NCBI GenBank assembly: GCA_002900995.3
Contig: CM035307.1
Location: forward strand, 3,410,001-3,474,000
Length of the DNA: 64,000 bases
Origin: Ganoderma boninense
Lineage: Eukaryota > Basidiomycota > Agaricomycetes > Polyporales > Polyporaceae
Direction: 5' to 3'
The translations under genes were made by a program, and so were the position numbers. The notes under the pieces were generated by a model, which was given only the letters and a program-made list of their open reading frames with translations, did no database searches and was not told where the DNA came from. Positions 12,778 through 23,822 of this stretch are shown here, piece after piece (position 1 is the stretch's first letter; each line of letters starts with the position of its first letter).

Positions 12778-13241
12778 CTAAAGTTCGCGACGTTCACGGG
12801 ACCGGTGGGATTTTTCGCCGAGTTTAAGTGATAATACGTGGGTTAAATGGCATCATGCAGACGCACCTTGGACTATTTCTTGAGTGTAAGTGGTTAGGAT
12901 TAAAACGATGGCCCAGGCGTTCAATATGTACCATCATTACGGGCCAGGCTGATCGGAAAGGGACATGATTGGCTGGAGCTGAATGTGCAATCTCTGGTCG
13001 ATGATTGGCTGTTAGGACGCCGGAGAATCACAAGCCTCGAGTAGCGCCCGTGTATGTATGCTTCCCGGTTGGCACGGAGTTAGGCATTCGAGTTCCCCGC
13101 ACTCGTCCGGCTTTCTGGTCACCGGCGACTCCCAGTCAACAACTACTCTACTCTGCCTAACGCTACTTATAGGAACGGTCAACGGCGTACAGATTATCCG
13201 TGGACACACTCTAGCCATCTGCATACGAGTCGTGGTGAAAT
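12778..13241. promoter_or_regulatory. Divergent promoter region of TAD2 and the acyl-CoA dehydrogenase fusion
   Basis: The 464 bp between the two divergent start codons must hold both promoters. No strong TATA box was recognised on either side. Open frames on both strands here look like shadows. Confidence 0.5.
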
Positions 13242-15334
13242 ATGGCCGGAAAGACGTTCACTGTCGAGGAGGTTGCCCAGGTACGTGCCACAAGCCTAAT
13301 TCACTTGTCAAAATAGCCCATGACGAGGGGCCCATCCGTTTTAGCACAACAAGGCCGGGGACCTGGTGAGCCTTCAGAAGATACCCTTTGTGTTACGCTC
13401 GTTCTCAAGAGTCATTCTCTTTCAAGTGGATTGTCATCGACGCGAAGGTCTACGATGTTTCAAAGTTCGTGAACCTCCACCCCGGTGGCGCGGGGGTCCT
13501 GCTCACGAAGACTGTCGGTACGTGCGTCTACACGCCGTCTCTCGCTCATTGGTCTTAGGGGGGAATGTTAGCTGGAAAGGACGCCACGGATGCGTTCTTC
13601 GGCCTCCACCGCCATGAAGTGTTGCTGCGTCCACAGTATGCACGGTTACAGATTGGAACCATCGCCGGCCAGAAGGAACACATCAAGGCTACTGTCCCCG
13701 GAGAGCTCTCGCAAGTCCCATACGCAGAACCGGCATGGCTTTCGCAAGGCTTCCACAGCCCCTACTACAACGAGAAGCACAGGCGTTTCCAAAAGGAGGT
13801 GCGTAAGTTCTTCGAGGAGGTCGTGCTGTCGGACGCAGTGAAGTGTGAGGACAACGGGAAACGCATCTCGCAAGATGTCGTGGACAAGCTTTGGTGCGTT
13901 CCTACCTTTCTCATGTCACAAGTAGAAGTTTATGGCATTGCGAAGTGAGAACAACATCCCCGCAATGCGCATTGGTCCTGGCAAGCACCTCAAGGGGCGC
14001 AAACTCATGGGCGGCATCGTCACCCCAGAAGAGTTTGACCATTTCCACGAGGTGCGTGCGCATATATTCACGTTTGTCCATTGCACTCGACTCATCCCTC
14101 GGTAGCTCATCATCAACTTCGAGATCGGCCGCCTTGGTACGCGTGGTTACGTCGACGGCCTCCTCGCAGGGCAGGTCATCGGCCTCCCACCCGTGCTCAA
14201 CTTCGGCTCGCCCGAGCTCCAGGCCAAGGTCGTCCCCGAGGTCCTCGACGGCAAGAAGTTCATCTGCCTCGCCATCAGCGAAGCCTTCGCCGGCAGCGAC
14301 GTTGGCGGCATGCAGACGTACGCCGAGCGCGACGGCGACGAGTGGGTCATCACCGGCACGAAGAAGTGGATCACGAACGGCACGTTCGCCGACTACTTCA
14401 CCGTCGCCGCTCGGACAGATGTCAGTCCCCTTCAGCTTCTTGATGCTGAGTGTGTATATGCTAATTTGAACCCGGGCGCGCGCAGAAAGGGTACGTCGTG
14501 GTGCTCGTCCCGAGCCAGGACGCGGTCTCCGCCAAGGCGATCAAGACCGCGTACTCGTCGACAGCTGGCACCTCCTACGTCACCTTCGACGGTGCGCGCG
14601 CGCCCGTGGCGAACACGCTCGGCGCGGTCGGCCAGGGCATGCAGGTCGTCCTGAGCAACTTCAACCACGAGCGCTGGATGATCATCTGCACGTCGCTTGC
14701 CGCGCAGCGCCGGATCGTCGAGGAGTGCCTCAAGTGGACCGCGCAGCGCATCGCGTTTGGGAAGCCGCTCAACACGCAGGCCGTCGTCCGCGCGCGCCTC
14801 GCGGCGATGATCGCGCGCGTGGAGAGCGGGCAGAACTGGCTCGAGTTCGTCACACACCAGATGAACAACGTAGGTTTGAATACGCACCCGGCACCAGGGA
14901 TGTCGATGAGAACGGACGCGCTGACGGCCTTCTGGCATTGCAGATGTCATATGACGAGCAGTCGGATAAAATTGCGGGAACTATCGGTCTTCTGAAGCAG
15001 TAAGTCCACGTCGACGAACGGTAACGGCCGACGGACAGTGCACTCACCTTTGTGGTTTCGCAGATTTATCACTCGCACTGGCCGCGAAACCGCGGAGGAC
15101 GCGACGCTGATCTTCGGTGGACGTGGCATAACGCAGACCGGCATGGGTAAGCTTGTCGAAAACGTGAGTCTCCCTCATGGACCTATCTCGCGTCAGGACT
15201 CTGAAGCTAGCGCCCTTCGGCAGTACCACCGAACATCGCCATATGATGCCATCCTCGGGGGTTCCGAAGATGTTCTCGGAGACCTTGGTGTGCGCCAAGC
15301 CATCAAGAAACTGCCGAAGAACGTCCGCCTATGA
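13242..15334 (+). CDS. Cytochrome b5 / acyl-CoA dehydrogenase fusion protein
   Basis: The N-terminal ~85 residues are a cytochrome b5 heme-binding domain: MAGKTFTVEEVAQ splices to HNKAGDL, then WIVIDAKVYDVSKF and the heme motif HPGGAGVLL near 13475, with the second axial His in FFGLHRHE. The rest is an acyl-CoA dehydrogenase: EIGRLGTRGYVDGL, AISEAFAGSDVGG, WITNGTFADYF, HERWMIICTSLAAQRR, ARIAFGKPL-type segment (QRIAFGKPLNTQ), the FAD-contacting LIFGGRGITQTG and a C-terminal YDAILGGSEDVLGDLGVRQA. About nine introns are used and the stop is at 15334. The b5 domain could pass electrons to or from the flavin, replacing or adding to ETF. Fused forms of this type are known in fungi. The substrate chain length cannot be told. 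The gene looks complete. Confidence 0.9.
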
Positions 15335-15684
15335 TCATGGAGGAAGGACGATTTCCTTGGAACACTGCTACGAACTGCATCTCTACATCTCCTTGTGCCA
15401 CAACAAATGCGATGTAATCTCACTTTGGCTTCTGGGTGTCGGGGACAAGATCTACATACATTGAAGCATATGCCAGACGCATTACCAGCAGCAAAACCAA
15501 TTCTAGAATAGTGGACAATAAGCAAGGGGAGATGACTTCGTATGTGCGATAAGGAAGGATAATTATAACGGCGAAATTACTCCGCGGACGAATGTTGTGC
15601 GATGCAAACGAGAACGATGGTCCGTCAGGTATATAAGATAGCGCTCTAGACATGTTAGCGTGGAGTGGATGGAAGCTCGTGTGT
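15335..15684. other. Convergent intergenic region between the acyl-CoA dehydrogenase fusion and RAD16
   Basis: About 350 bp of tail-to-tail spacer with the two 3' UTRs. No gene or repeat is seen. Confidence 0.6.
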
Positions 15685-18600
15685 TTACAGCCTGAACAAG
15701 AACCCGAGCTAAAGGGAAGAACAAGAGTCAGGAAATAAAACGATGAGTAGATGACGAGAAAGCTCACATCTGCAGGAGTGAGGCGACCCATGGCCTGAGC
15801 GAGGGGCAGGTAAGTAAGATATCGGGAAAGTAAAGCGCCATGCACGCACAGAGTCGTCGGTGGACAGCGTGGCATCAACCATCGCAGCCTTCTTCTCCTG
15901 TAGCTGGATGATGCGGCTCTCGATACTGTCTTCGATGACGAGCTTGATGGCCTGAACTGGACGGTGTTGGCCAAGACGATGGATGCGGTCCATTGCCTCT
16001 GCGAAGTAGATTGATAAGAATAGAATTGACGAAGACGAGAAGTGTACTGACGGTACTCAACGGCAGGGTTCCACCAACTGTCCATGAGGTAGACGCGCGA
16101 GGCTTCAGTCAGGTTCAGCGCGACACCTCCGGCCTTCAAGCTGACGAGGAAGACGGTGACGTGGACGTTGTTCACTAGATGCCGGCTGATCAGAATTTTA
16201 TAGGGATAAAAGTGGAGAGGGACGCACTAAAGTACTTGATCGTAGCGTCCCGAGCCTGAGGGCTCATCGTGCCCTCCAAGCGGCAGACCTATCGCAAACG
16301 TCAATCAACACCTCTGTCATCCGAGCTTGTCGGCCACATACAGTAAACCCAGCCTTCTGAAGCCGGTACGCGATGAGGTCCAAGAAGTTCACAAATTGGC
16401 TGAACACGAGGCTCTTCGTGGTCGCGTCCTGCTTCCGAAGGTTGCTGAGCTCCTCGATGAGTGCTTCGATCTTCGACGACGACCGCCATTTGTTCAGGTC
16501 CAGCCGACCCAGGATGCCCTGACGCTTTGTAACAGCCTCGTCCAACTCAAGGGCTGGCGCCTCTAGATCTATGGTCAACGCGACGTGGCAAACGGGACAT
16601 GCGGGCTGTGGGGGTCTGTAAACATCTACATCGTGACGTTGAGAGTAGTACAACGCACCATAGGCTCCAGTGAGGCTTCCAGATATTGCTTGATGCATTC
16701 GCGGTCGAAGATGTGCCGACATTTTGCCTGAATAGCATCCTCCGCGAACTCGTTGCAAAGTCGGCAAACAGTACCTTCTCCGTCTTCGTCTTGCACGAAC
16801 ACGCCGGCGTTGTTCTTGCTTCGAAGAACAAGATCCGGGTGGCACGCCATTTGACGCATACGGGTGAGCCTAATGACGAGATCAGCACCGTGCAGGTGTG
16901 GCCGAGGACAAGGGAGCTCACAAGCTGAAGATGTTGGAATAGTTGTTTAAAACAGTTCCGGAATCAACGTATGTGTTGAACTGCCGCTTGGCGTCGGAGA
17001 ATAGCGAAAGGTATAGCTCCTTCTCCTCTGGACTGAAGTAGTCACGCTTGATGATGACAGTACGAGGTGGCAGCCCGAGGTCATCTGCGCGTTGTATCTA
17101 CGGACGAATAGATCAACAAGATTTTGAGAGAAGTAGCATGGTGTCTGTCTTACCTTGGTGCGACGTAGCATCATTCTGTCCAATAGGATCTTCAGCTTCT
17201 TGAACGCGATGGCCCCAGGTCCGGTCATCGCATTCTTCTGAATCGGTGTCAAAATCTCGTTGTTCCAGAAGCAGGTCTACGGATGAGTCGTAAGCAGGGA
17301 GCGGCCCAAAACAAAGGCAAGTAGCTTACATGCTTCATCGGACTGTGACCACATTCTGCGAACAGACATGAGTGGTTGGATAAAGCATACATGCCACGCC
17401 AACATACCATCGCATGAACGCTTGTCTTTGAAACTCCAGTGCAATGACTTGCAGTCACAAAGCTTGCCTGTGTGTATGTGAGCAGTCCGCATAACCTTAT
17501 AACTTGATGTCGATGCTTACAGAAATAGTACGAGAACGGATCGCCACCCAAGAAGCGGACAAGGCTGTAAAGCTCCCCTACACGGTTTTGAAGAGGAGTA
17601 CCAGACAAACACCAGCGGTACCTCGCTTGTAACTCGAATGTCGCCTTTGCGGTGTTGGTCGACCGCTCCTTAATGTTGTGTGCTTCATCAAGCTGGAGAA
17701 GGGTCAATGTCTGCTATGTGTCTTTCTGCATGCGGAGACTTACAATAACTCTGTGCCACTGGATGGCATGAAGTGGGGACTTCTCCTTCACAATCTTCCC
17801 TTTACGTTTGAAGCCGCTGATCTCCTTCCGGAAACAACTCTCTAGCACCGCATAAGAAGTGAGAATCTGTTAGGGACGTCAGCATGCACTAAATGGATCA
17901 CGGACAAAGAAACACCTACGACGTCGAACTTCTTGAGTTCCTTGATACTTGTCTCCCTAGACGAGCCATGCCAGACAAGAGTCTTAAGCATGTTGTCAGT
18001 GTGCGTCTCAATCTCATTTCGCCACTGCATAATAGCGACGGTTGGCCTACAGCGCAATGTTAGAACACCAGTGTCGAGGGAGAGTTTGATGTGCGTACGC
18101 GACGACTAGGTTCGGCTTTGCTCCATAATCAGAGACCAAAAGCGCGATCATCTGGATAGTTTTGCCCATACTAGACATTGAGGCATCAGTGCCCTCATTC
18201 AACGCGCATACATGCACTCAACACCTACCCCATCTCATCCTGGGAACCGATACGTGAGCGATGCTTATTGATAGGGAACAGACTCGACACCTACAGCAAG
18301 CATACCGCCACTCCAGATGCTCTTCTCCTGCTCCTTGAACCAGGACAGACTCTCCAATTGGAACGGAAGCAATTGAACTTTGAGGTTCGGGGGTTGTTCA
18401 GCCTTCTTGGGTACTACGATTTCTATGTCTCGTTCCAAGTCACCCCACACGTCCTTGAGTTCAGGGTGGTGTCGACGAAGGGCGAGCGTCGATTTTTCAG
18501 CCTAGACGGACATTAGAACAGGCAATAGACAACAAGATCGCGGGGGGCTCACATAGGTCAGCTTGCGGCCCAGCTTGGCACGCATCTCGGCCTCGTCTTT

Positions 18601-19544
18601 GGCAACGCCTCTCCGACGAAGCATTTCCATTTTACGTTCCTCCCTGCTCATCTTCTTGAGCTCCTGCTTTGTCGCCGGCGTGAATCTCTCTTCCGTCGGC
18701 TTCTTACCCTTGCCTTTCGTAACTTGCTTGCCCTTGCCCTTAGCGAGTGGCTCGTCTTCCGACTCGTCTGAGGCAAAGTCAGACAGATCCTCGAATTCTA
18801 GCTCGCTGGATGAGTCGAGCACGATCACAATGTCTTCTTCCTTGGCGCGTTTGCGCGTCACAGCAGTCGCCTTCTTCGCAGGGGGACGAGACTTGGAGGA
18901 TCCCGCACCTGCACTAACCAAGCCTGCAGCCCGATCTTGATCTTCGCGAGCTGTCTGCAAGGACTGTCTGACGACAGTCTCAAGCAACACCTCCTCGTCA
19001 GACTCGTCGATGTCATCGGCAAAGTCTGAAGCCCCGTCCTCGGTGGGGTCAAACTCAGAGCCACTGTCGTCGGACTCCTCAATGGCGTCCGAGTCGTCGA
19101 TGACGATCGCGGCTGCAGCAGAAGTTCTGCCCGAACGCCTGGTCGATACCGTTGACGGCACAGCCTCAAGTGAAGGAGTCTGCACAGAAGTCTGAGATGC
19201 ACTCTCGAACGCAACAGAGCAATGACAATGACCTTGGTGATCTTCTTTGCCGCTATCTCGACGTAGGCGGCTTGCTGCACAATCCTGCGCTTGGCGCCTC
19301 TCTTGGTTGAGGCAGCCTCAGTTTCTTCTTCAGACACATCTTCGAGCACACGTTTCTTGGAGGTAGCAACCGCCTTGGTTGCTTTGACAGAGGCTTGCTT
19401 GAGAACGGTGTCTTCATCGTCGGCGACAGACGTGTCAGGAGTCGATGGTGGAGAGGTTCCGGCACTGAACATAGGCGAAACCGTGGTGGAAGGCGTCGCT
19501 GACGCCGAGTGCACGGCCTTTGCGCGACCACGAGTGACGGGCAT
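15685..19544 (-). CDS. RAD16: RAD16-type SNF2 ATPase with RING finger (global genome nucleotide excision repair)
   Basis: Nuclear DNA-dependent ATPase; in yeast, Rad16 acts with Rad7 and Elc1 to find lesions in untranscribed DNA and as a ubiquitin ligase. The start at 19544 reads MPVTRGRAK; an in-frame ATG also lies at 19688. A long acidic and Ser-rich N-terminus ([20 protein letters not shown]) precedes the ATPase. Helicase motifs are [22 protein letters not shown] (built from an 11-nt micro-exon at 18229-18239), [12 protein letters not shown] (DEAH box), and [23 protein letters not shown]3HC4 RING follows ([20 protein letters not shown] ... CPVCHVAL, near 16590-16790) between the two helicase lobes, which is diagnostic of Rad16/Rad5 types. 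Lobe 2 has [14 protein letters not shown] and [12 protein letters not shown]. The last exon encodes LGFLFRL, TAA at 15685. About 15 introns. Confidence 0.92.
18229..18239 (-). other. 11-nt micro-exon inside the RAD16 Walker A motif
   Basis: On the minus strand the exon is GATGAGATGGG, flanked by a ttcccag acceptor and a gtaggt donor. It supplies D-E-M and two bases of the next Gly codon. Only by including it does the frame read A-DEMGM-GKT, so its use is strongly implied. Confidence 0.8.
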
Positions 19545-19861
19545 GGGGACTGGGACGGGGGGAGGAGAGGAGGTGGTCAAGTTCTGCGTGGCTACCCGAG
19601 ACGCGTCCACGACAAGACGCGCCCGAACCTTATTTATGGTCGCGTCCCCCGAGCGCTTCCGCCCGAGATCGCGTTCCGGCTGACTCACGCGCTTTGGAAA
19701 CGCATATGGTAATTCTTACTTTATTTAGTAGCGCCCCTTTCCCAACCGCCCGACGCCGGCCGAACCCCCGGCCCCCAACTTTGGCCCTCAAAGGTCGGAA
19801 ACCCATACATGGCATCTACTTACTATAGTCGTACACATACGAGGAACCCAAGCCGACTTGC
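19545..19861. other. RAD16 upstream region and 3' flank of the epimerase fusion gene
   Basis: About 317 bp. An in-frame extension of RAD16 to 19688 is possible. No TATA box was recognised and no further gene is seen. Confidence 0.5.
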
Positions 19862-22800
19862 CTAAGCGAAGACACAAACCAAGAAGGCGAACATCACCAC
19901 AGTCAACACAGCCCTCATCTGGTTGTTCTGCATCTCCTCTCGCCTTGGGCCCTCTCCCCAGACTCCACAGAACCAGTCGAAGCGCATGCCCAGCAGGTCA
20001 TGCTCGCCGCGCTCCAGCAATCCTACAACCCTGCCCCACTCCGAGAAGACACGGATGATCGCGCCCTCGGCGATGGCGCAGACCCACCTCCACCCGCGCA
20101 GGGTGGTCTTCATGCTCTGCACCCTCTCGGGATGAAGTACGAGATGGTGGAGGGTGCTATGCGCGACGTTCGCGAGGATCGTCGCCAATCCGAAAAGCGC
20201 CCCAAGCTCGATGAGGGACCAGGAAAGGGAGAGGTTAAATGCCGCGGCGCCCACACCCAAGACCAGGACAAGCCCGCAGATGAGCATGCATTCGCCTCCG
20301 TTCGGCGACATGTCGCGGAAGGAGTGCTCGGGGTAGAGCTTGATGAGCCCCCCATCGCCCTTTGACCACATGTAGAACCGCCAGTATGTCCTCGCGCCTC
20401 CGTGCCACCACGGGTGGGTGACCTTCACCGCCGGCGCCGCAAAGAACGCCTCTCCCCCCTGGGTCAGGGAGAACTCGCGCTTCTTGCGGCAATAATCGAT
20501 GTCCTCCCCACCGCCCGTCTTCGGGAACTGGAGATCGTACTCGACGCCGTCTGCGACGTTTCGGCGTGCGATCAGGTTTGCCGTGACGCCCCAAGGCACG
20601 TCGGCTGCGATCTTCTCCGCGATGTCCCAGAAGTACGTGACACCCGCGAGGTGCACCGCCGTAGTGAAGATTGTGTCGGCAGAGGGGAACTGCGCGTTGC
20701 AGACGAACCCTGCGGCAGCGGGATGCGCGCGGATAACCTTCTCGGTCTCGACGAGAAGGTCCATGTCGGGGGTGACATCGTCGTCGAGGAAGTGGACCCA
20801 CTCGGCCGCAGACTCCTGGAGCCCGCGGTTTCGCGAAGCAGACGCCCCGAGGTTCTTGGAGTTGACGCGGATGCGGACGTCCACACGATGTCCGTACTTC
20901 TGCATGAGTTCGCCGGTACGGTGACATTCAGGATTGTCCACGATGATGATGGTTTTGGTGCTGCACGTGGGGCTGGGTTGGAGAGCGAGGATTGCCTCGA
21001 GGTGTTCCATGCTAACTCTGTAGCAAGGAACCACAATGTCGAGCGTAAGCTTCCGCTGCACAGCAGGAGCATGACGGCGAAGCCATCTTTCGACCGCAGA
21101 GGTAGCGTCGTCTAGGGTCCCAAAGGTCCACCCCGCCGCATGGACCTTGTCGTAGCGTGCCTCAAACTCACCCCCGTGTCCATTGTGGATGCGCTGGGTT
21201 ATCATGGTCGAACAGCCCCAGCGTCGATACAACTCAAAAAGGAAGGGATCGCCGTCCTGGTTGGTGAAGAAGTCAGGGACAACTTCGCCACCGAAGATTT
21301 CAAGATGAGTGCGATGGATGACTGGGAACGTGGGCATGCCGGGGAAGGATGTGTCGGTAAACGCAACGCAGCCGATACCGTTAGGCACACCCTCCGCCTC
21401 GGAGAGCTGACCGAAGGTGCGGTGGATGGTAGACATCCAATTGGCGTCAGGGAGGACAACGTCGTCGCCCATCAGGACGTAATAGTCGCATTTGTCCTCG
21501 TACGCCTTCCGCGCACAGTCGCGCCACAGAGCGCAGACGTGGCCCTTAGGACGGCGGGAAGGTGTAAGGGTAACAACATTGTGGATGCCCTGCGCGCGGA
21601 GAAGGTCTTCTGCAGCGTTCTTGTATCGCGCTCTCCAGAGGAAGGCGTCGTCCTCATCGATAGCCAAGTAGACGCGGACGCGGTAACGTTCCCCAAGGCG
21701 CCCTACGTCGTCGCCCGTCGTCTTCAGAAGCGAACGAGCGAATCGCTCGAGGTTGTCGAGACAGTCGTTGGGAGAGCTGAGTCCGCGAGAAGTGACGGGC
21801 AGCAGGATTGCGAATGTGATGGCATCGGCGGCAAGGTCTACCAAGTCGCTCGTCTGGAGCAGGCGAAGGAACTCGGCCCTTTCAGTGTCATCTCGCCCCA
21901 AGAGAGACTGCTCGACCTGTTGGTAGATCCAATTCCCCGTGCTGTGCATCCCCTCCTCCAAAGAAACGCGTGGCTCCCACTCCAAAATATTCCTGACGAA
22001 CGTATTGTCAGAGTTCCGAGAGCCAACCCCTTGTGGCCTGCTCGAAATGAACTTGAAATTGACAGACGTGGGATCCACGTCTGCAACACGGAGCGCCAAC
22101 TTCGCGAGCTCGAGGATGGACACAGCTTGGTCGGAGCCGATGTTCACTGTGACGGGCTGAGGGTCATCGGACTCCAGGAGGCGGAGGATTGCAGCGACAG
22201 CATCGTCAACGAAGCAGAAGCTACGCCTCTGGGAGCCATCCTCGCCCCATATCTCGAAGTCCACTTCCAAGCCCTGAGCCTGAGACAGCTTCGCCGCAAT
22301 AGCCTTTCGAAGGAAAGCAGCGGGGACCTTCTCCCGTCCTCCGGTCCACGCGCCATTGGGGCCGTAGATGTTATGGAAACGCGCAATCCTGACCTGGAGG
22401 GAAGAGGCGTACGACAAGAGCAGCTCGCTTTCGAGCTTCTCCATGCCATAGAGGCCTTGAGGATGGGGAGGAGCGTTCTTCCACACGTCGTCTTCTGCAA
22501 GGGACACGTCTACGCCCGAGCCCTGGAGGGATTCGGGATAAACGCAGGCGGATGACGCGTAGAAGAACACCCGTACACCGGCAGCTTGGCAAGCGGCGAG
22601 GAGGTTAACAGTCATCGCGTGGTTCTCCTTGTGGATGATGGTTTCGTTGCCAACGTGAATAGTCCCCATCCCACCCATGGTGGCAGCGAAGTGCAGGACC
22701 AGGTCTACACCTTGCACGACGCGCTCGCAGAAGGACGGGTCGCAGAGGTTCCCGATGACGACTTCTCCAACAGTAGGGGCGCTGTATAAGGGCTTGGCCA

Positions 22801-22966
22801 CAATGTCGGTCACCCGGACGTTATAGCCAAGGGATCCTAGCTTCCGAGCGACATGACCACCCTGCATTGCATCAGAAAAATAAGCATTCCTCCTTATGAA
22901 TGAAGCACTGACAATGAATCCGTGCCCGCCGGTCACGAGAGTCAACTTGGAGTTCTGAAGCAGCAT
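19862..22966 (-). CDS. Fusion protein: GDP-mannose-3,5-epimerase-like SDR + unknown glycosyltransferase-like domain + GT2 glycosyltransferase + membrane helices
   Basis: About 1017 residues after removing one 51-nt in-frame intron (22862-22912); retaining the intron also leaves the frame open. Residues 8-325 are an extended short-chain dehydrogenase/epimerase: VTGGHGFIGG binds NAD, Y156GMEK160 is the YxxxK pair, and RFHNIYGP followed by W-x-G-G-R-E-K resembles GDP-mannose 3,5-epimerases. Residues 366-611 form a second domain with an internal MGDDVVLP (GDD 483-485), which looks like a nucleotide-sugar transferase of no family I can name. Residues 623-860 are a GT2 domain: LDIVVPCY, NLGASASRNRGL, FLDDDVTPD (DxD 711-713) and GGGEDIDYC. 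Hydrophobic helices follow at 876-915 and 1000-1016. It is almost intronless, unlike its neighbours. It is divergent from a methyltransferase-GT8 fusion. Likely role: membrane-bound synthesis of an unusual glycan (inference). Confidence 0.85.
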   Translation of the reverse strand: MLLQNSKLTLVTGGHGFIVSASFIRRNAYFSDAMQGGHVARKLGSLGYNVRVTDIVAKPLYSAPTVGEVVIGNLCDPSFCERVVQGVDLVLHFAATMGGMGTIHVGNETIIHKENHAMTVNLLAACQAAGVRVFFYASSACVYPESLQGSGVDVSLAEDDVWKNAPPHPQGLYGMEKLESELLLSYASSLQVRIARFHNIYGPNGAWTGGREKVPAAFLRKAIAAKLSQAQGLEVDFEIWGEDGSQRRSFCFVDDAVAAILRLLESDDPQPVTVNIGSDQAVSILELAKLALRVADVDPTSVNFKFISSRPQGVGSRNSDNTFVRNILEWEPRVSLEEGMHSTGNWIYQQVEQSLLGRDDTERAEFLRLLQTSDLVDLAADAITFAILLPVTSRGLSSPNDCLDNLERFARSLLKTTGDDVGRLGERYRVRVYLAIDEDDAFLWRARYKNAAEDLLRAQGIHNVVTLTPSRRPKGHVCALWRDCARKAYEDKCDYYVLMGDDVVLPDANWMSTIHRTFGQLSEAEGVPNGIGCVAFTDTSFPGMPTFPVIHRTHLEIFGGEVVPDFFTNQDGDPFLFELYRRWGCSTMITQRIHNGHGGEFEARYDKVHAAGWTFGTLDDATSAVERWLRRHAPAVQRKLTLDIVVPCYRVSMEHLEAILALQPSPTCSTKTIIIVDNPECHRTGELMQKYGHRVDVRIRVNSKNLGASASRNRGLQESAAEWVHFLDDDVTPDMDLLVETEKVIRAHPAAAGFVCNAQFPSADTIFTTAVHLAGVTYFWDIAEKIAADVPWGVTANLIARRNVADGVEYDLQFPKTGGGEDIDYCRKKREFSLTQGGEAFFAAPAVKVTHPWWHGGARTYWRFYMWSKGDGGLIKLYPEHSFRDMSPNGGECMLICGLVLVLGVGAAAFNLSLSWSLIELGALFGLATILANVAHSTLHHLVLHPERVQSMKTTLRGWRWVCAIAEGAIIRVFSEWGRVVGLLERGEHDLLGMRFDWFCGVWGEGPRREEMQNNQMRAVLTVVMFAFLVCVFA

Positions 22967-23822
22967 GTTGTTCAGTTCGGAGAGAGAGCGAGTTGAGTGC
23001 AGCTTGAAGCTGCATTGACACCTCACTCACCGTCGAATATATACACCACTCTCCTCCGCCGCAGTTAGCGGCGCAATGCCGCGTTCAATGCGATTATCTG
23101 GATACGAGGAGTTGTGGGTGTTCGTGTGCCCTCCGTTTTGCAACCAAAAACCACGTACGCATCGCTACCCTGCCGAGGCGCTAGATAAAAGGAAAGCTGC
23201 ATTGATTCACGGCGCTTGCGAATCGTCAATGGTTCGGGGGTAATATCCTGACAAGGAAAAGATGAGCACCAACGTCCGATCCACCCCGGACCTGATAGAC
23301 GAAAAGGCGTTAAGGACGAGGTCGTGACGGCCGGGCATTATTTGTAGGCCCGAGTGGATGGCATCGGAAGTTCTTCCTGGCAGTTCGGAACATGATTAAG
23401 ACTGAGTTTAGCTAACACGAGTCCACAACAACATCACGAGGTCGGGTGACAGGAGATAACGCCAGGAAACGCTTGCAATCTTCGTAACGGGATGAGAGCT
23501 TCAACCGCGTGCGCGCGGCCATTGTGGACGAACGAGCTCCAAAAAATTCGTAGGGATGAGTTTTTGCGGATTGGGCCTAATTCAGTCGACAATGTGCAGC
23601 TTGTCAGCTTGGTCATCGAGCTCTCACTCTGACGCAGCAACGCGGGATTAATACAGAGGCTCACCGCGGGGGGTTAAAAGACTGGATGAAGCGAGCGTGA
23701 AATTCTAGCAAACTCGCCCTCCATTCAGCCCTCAGCAAACCAGTTTACACAGCGACCGAGGTTCGTGTCATCGATATCGTCCCGCATGGAGTATCTCATT
23801 GAATCTCCTGGCAGTTCGTACT
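22967..23822. promoter_or_regulatory. Shared divergent promoter region of the two multi-domain glycan genes
   Basis: The 856 bp between the two divergent ATGs. On the left side there is a TATA-like element (23035-23042). On the right, TTAAAAG near 23685 is a weak candidate. The region holds no convincing gene; a single stretch could allow co-regulation of both genes. Confidence 0.5.
23035..23042 (-). promoter_or_regulatory. Probable TATA element of the epimerase-glycosyltransferase gene
   Basis: The minus strand reads TATATATT about 70-75 nt upstream of the ATG at 22966. Spacing is as expected for a fungal TATA box. Confidence 0.4.

Noticed and set aside
21140..22555. Long plus-strand open frame of 471 codons
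   Set aside because: It is exactly antisense to the epimerase/glycosyltransferase gene, whose minus-strand frame carries all the motifs. GC-rich codon bias explains the shadow.
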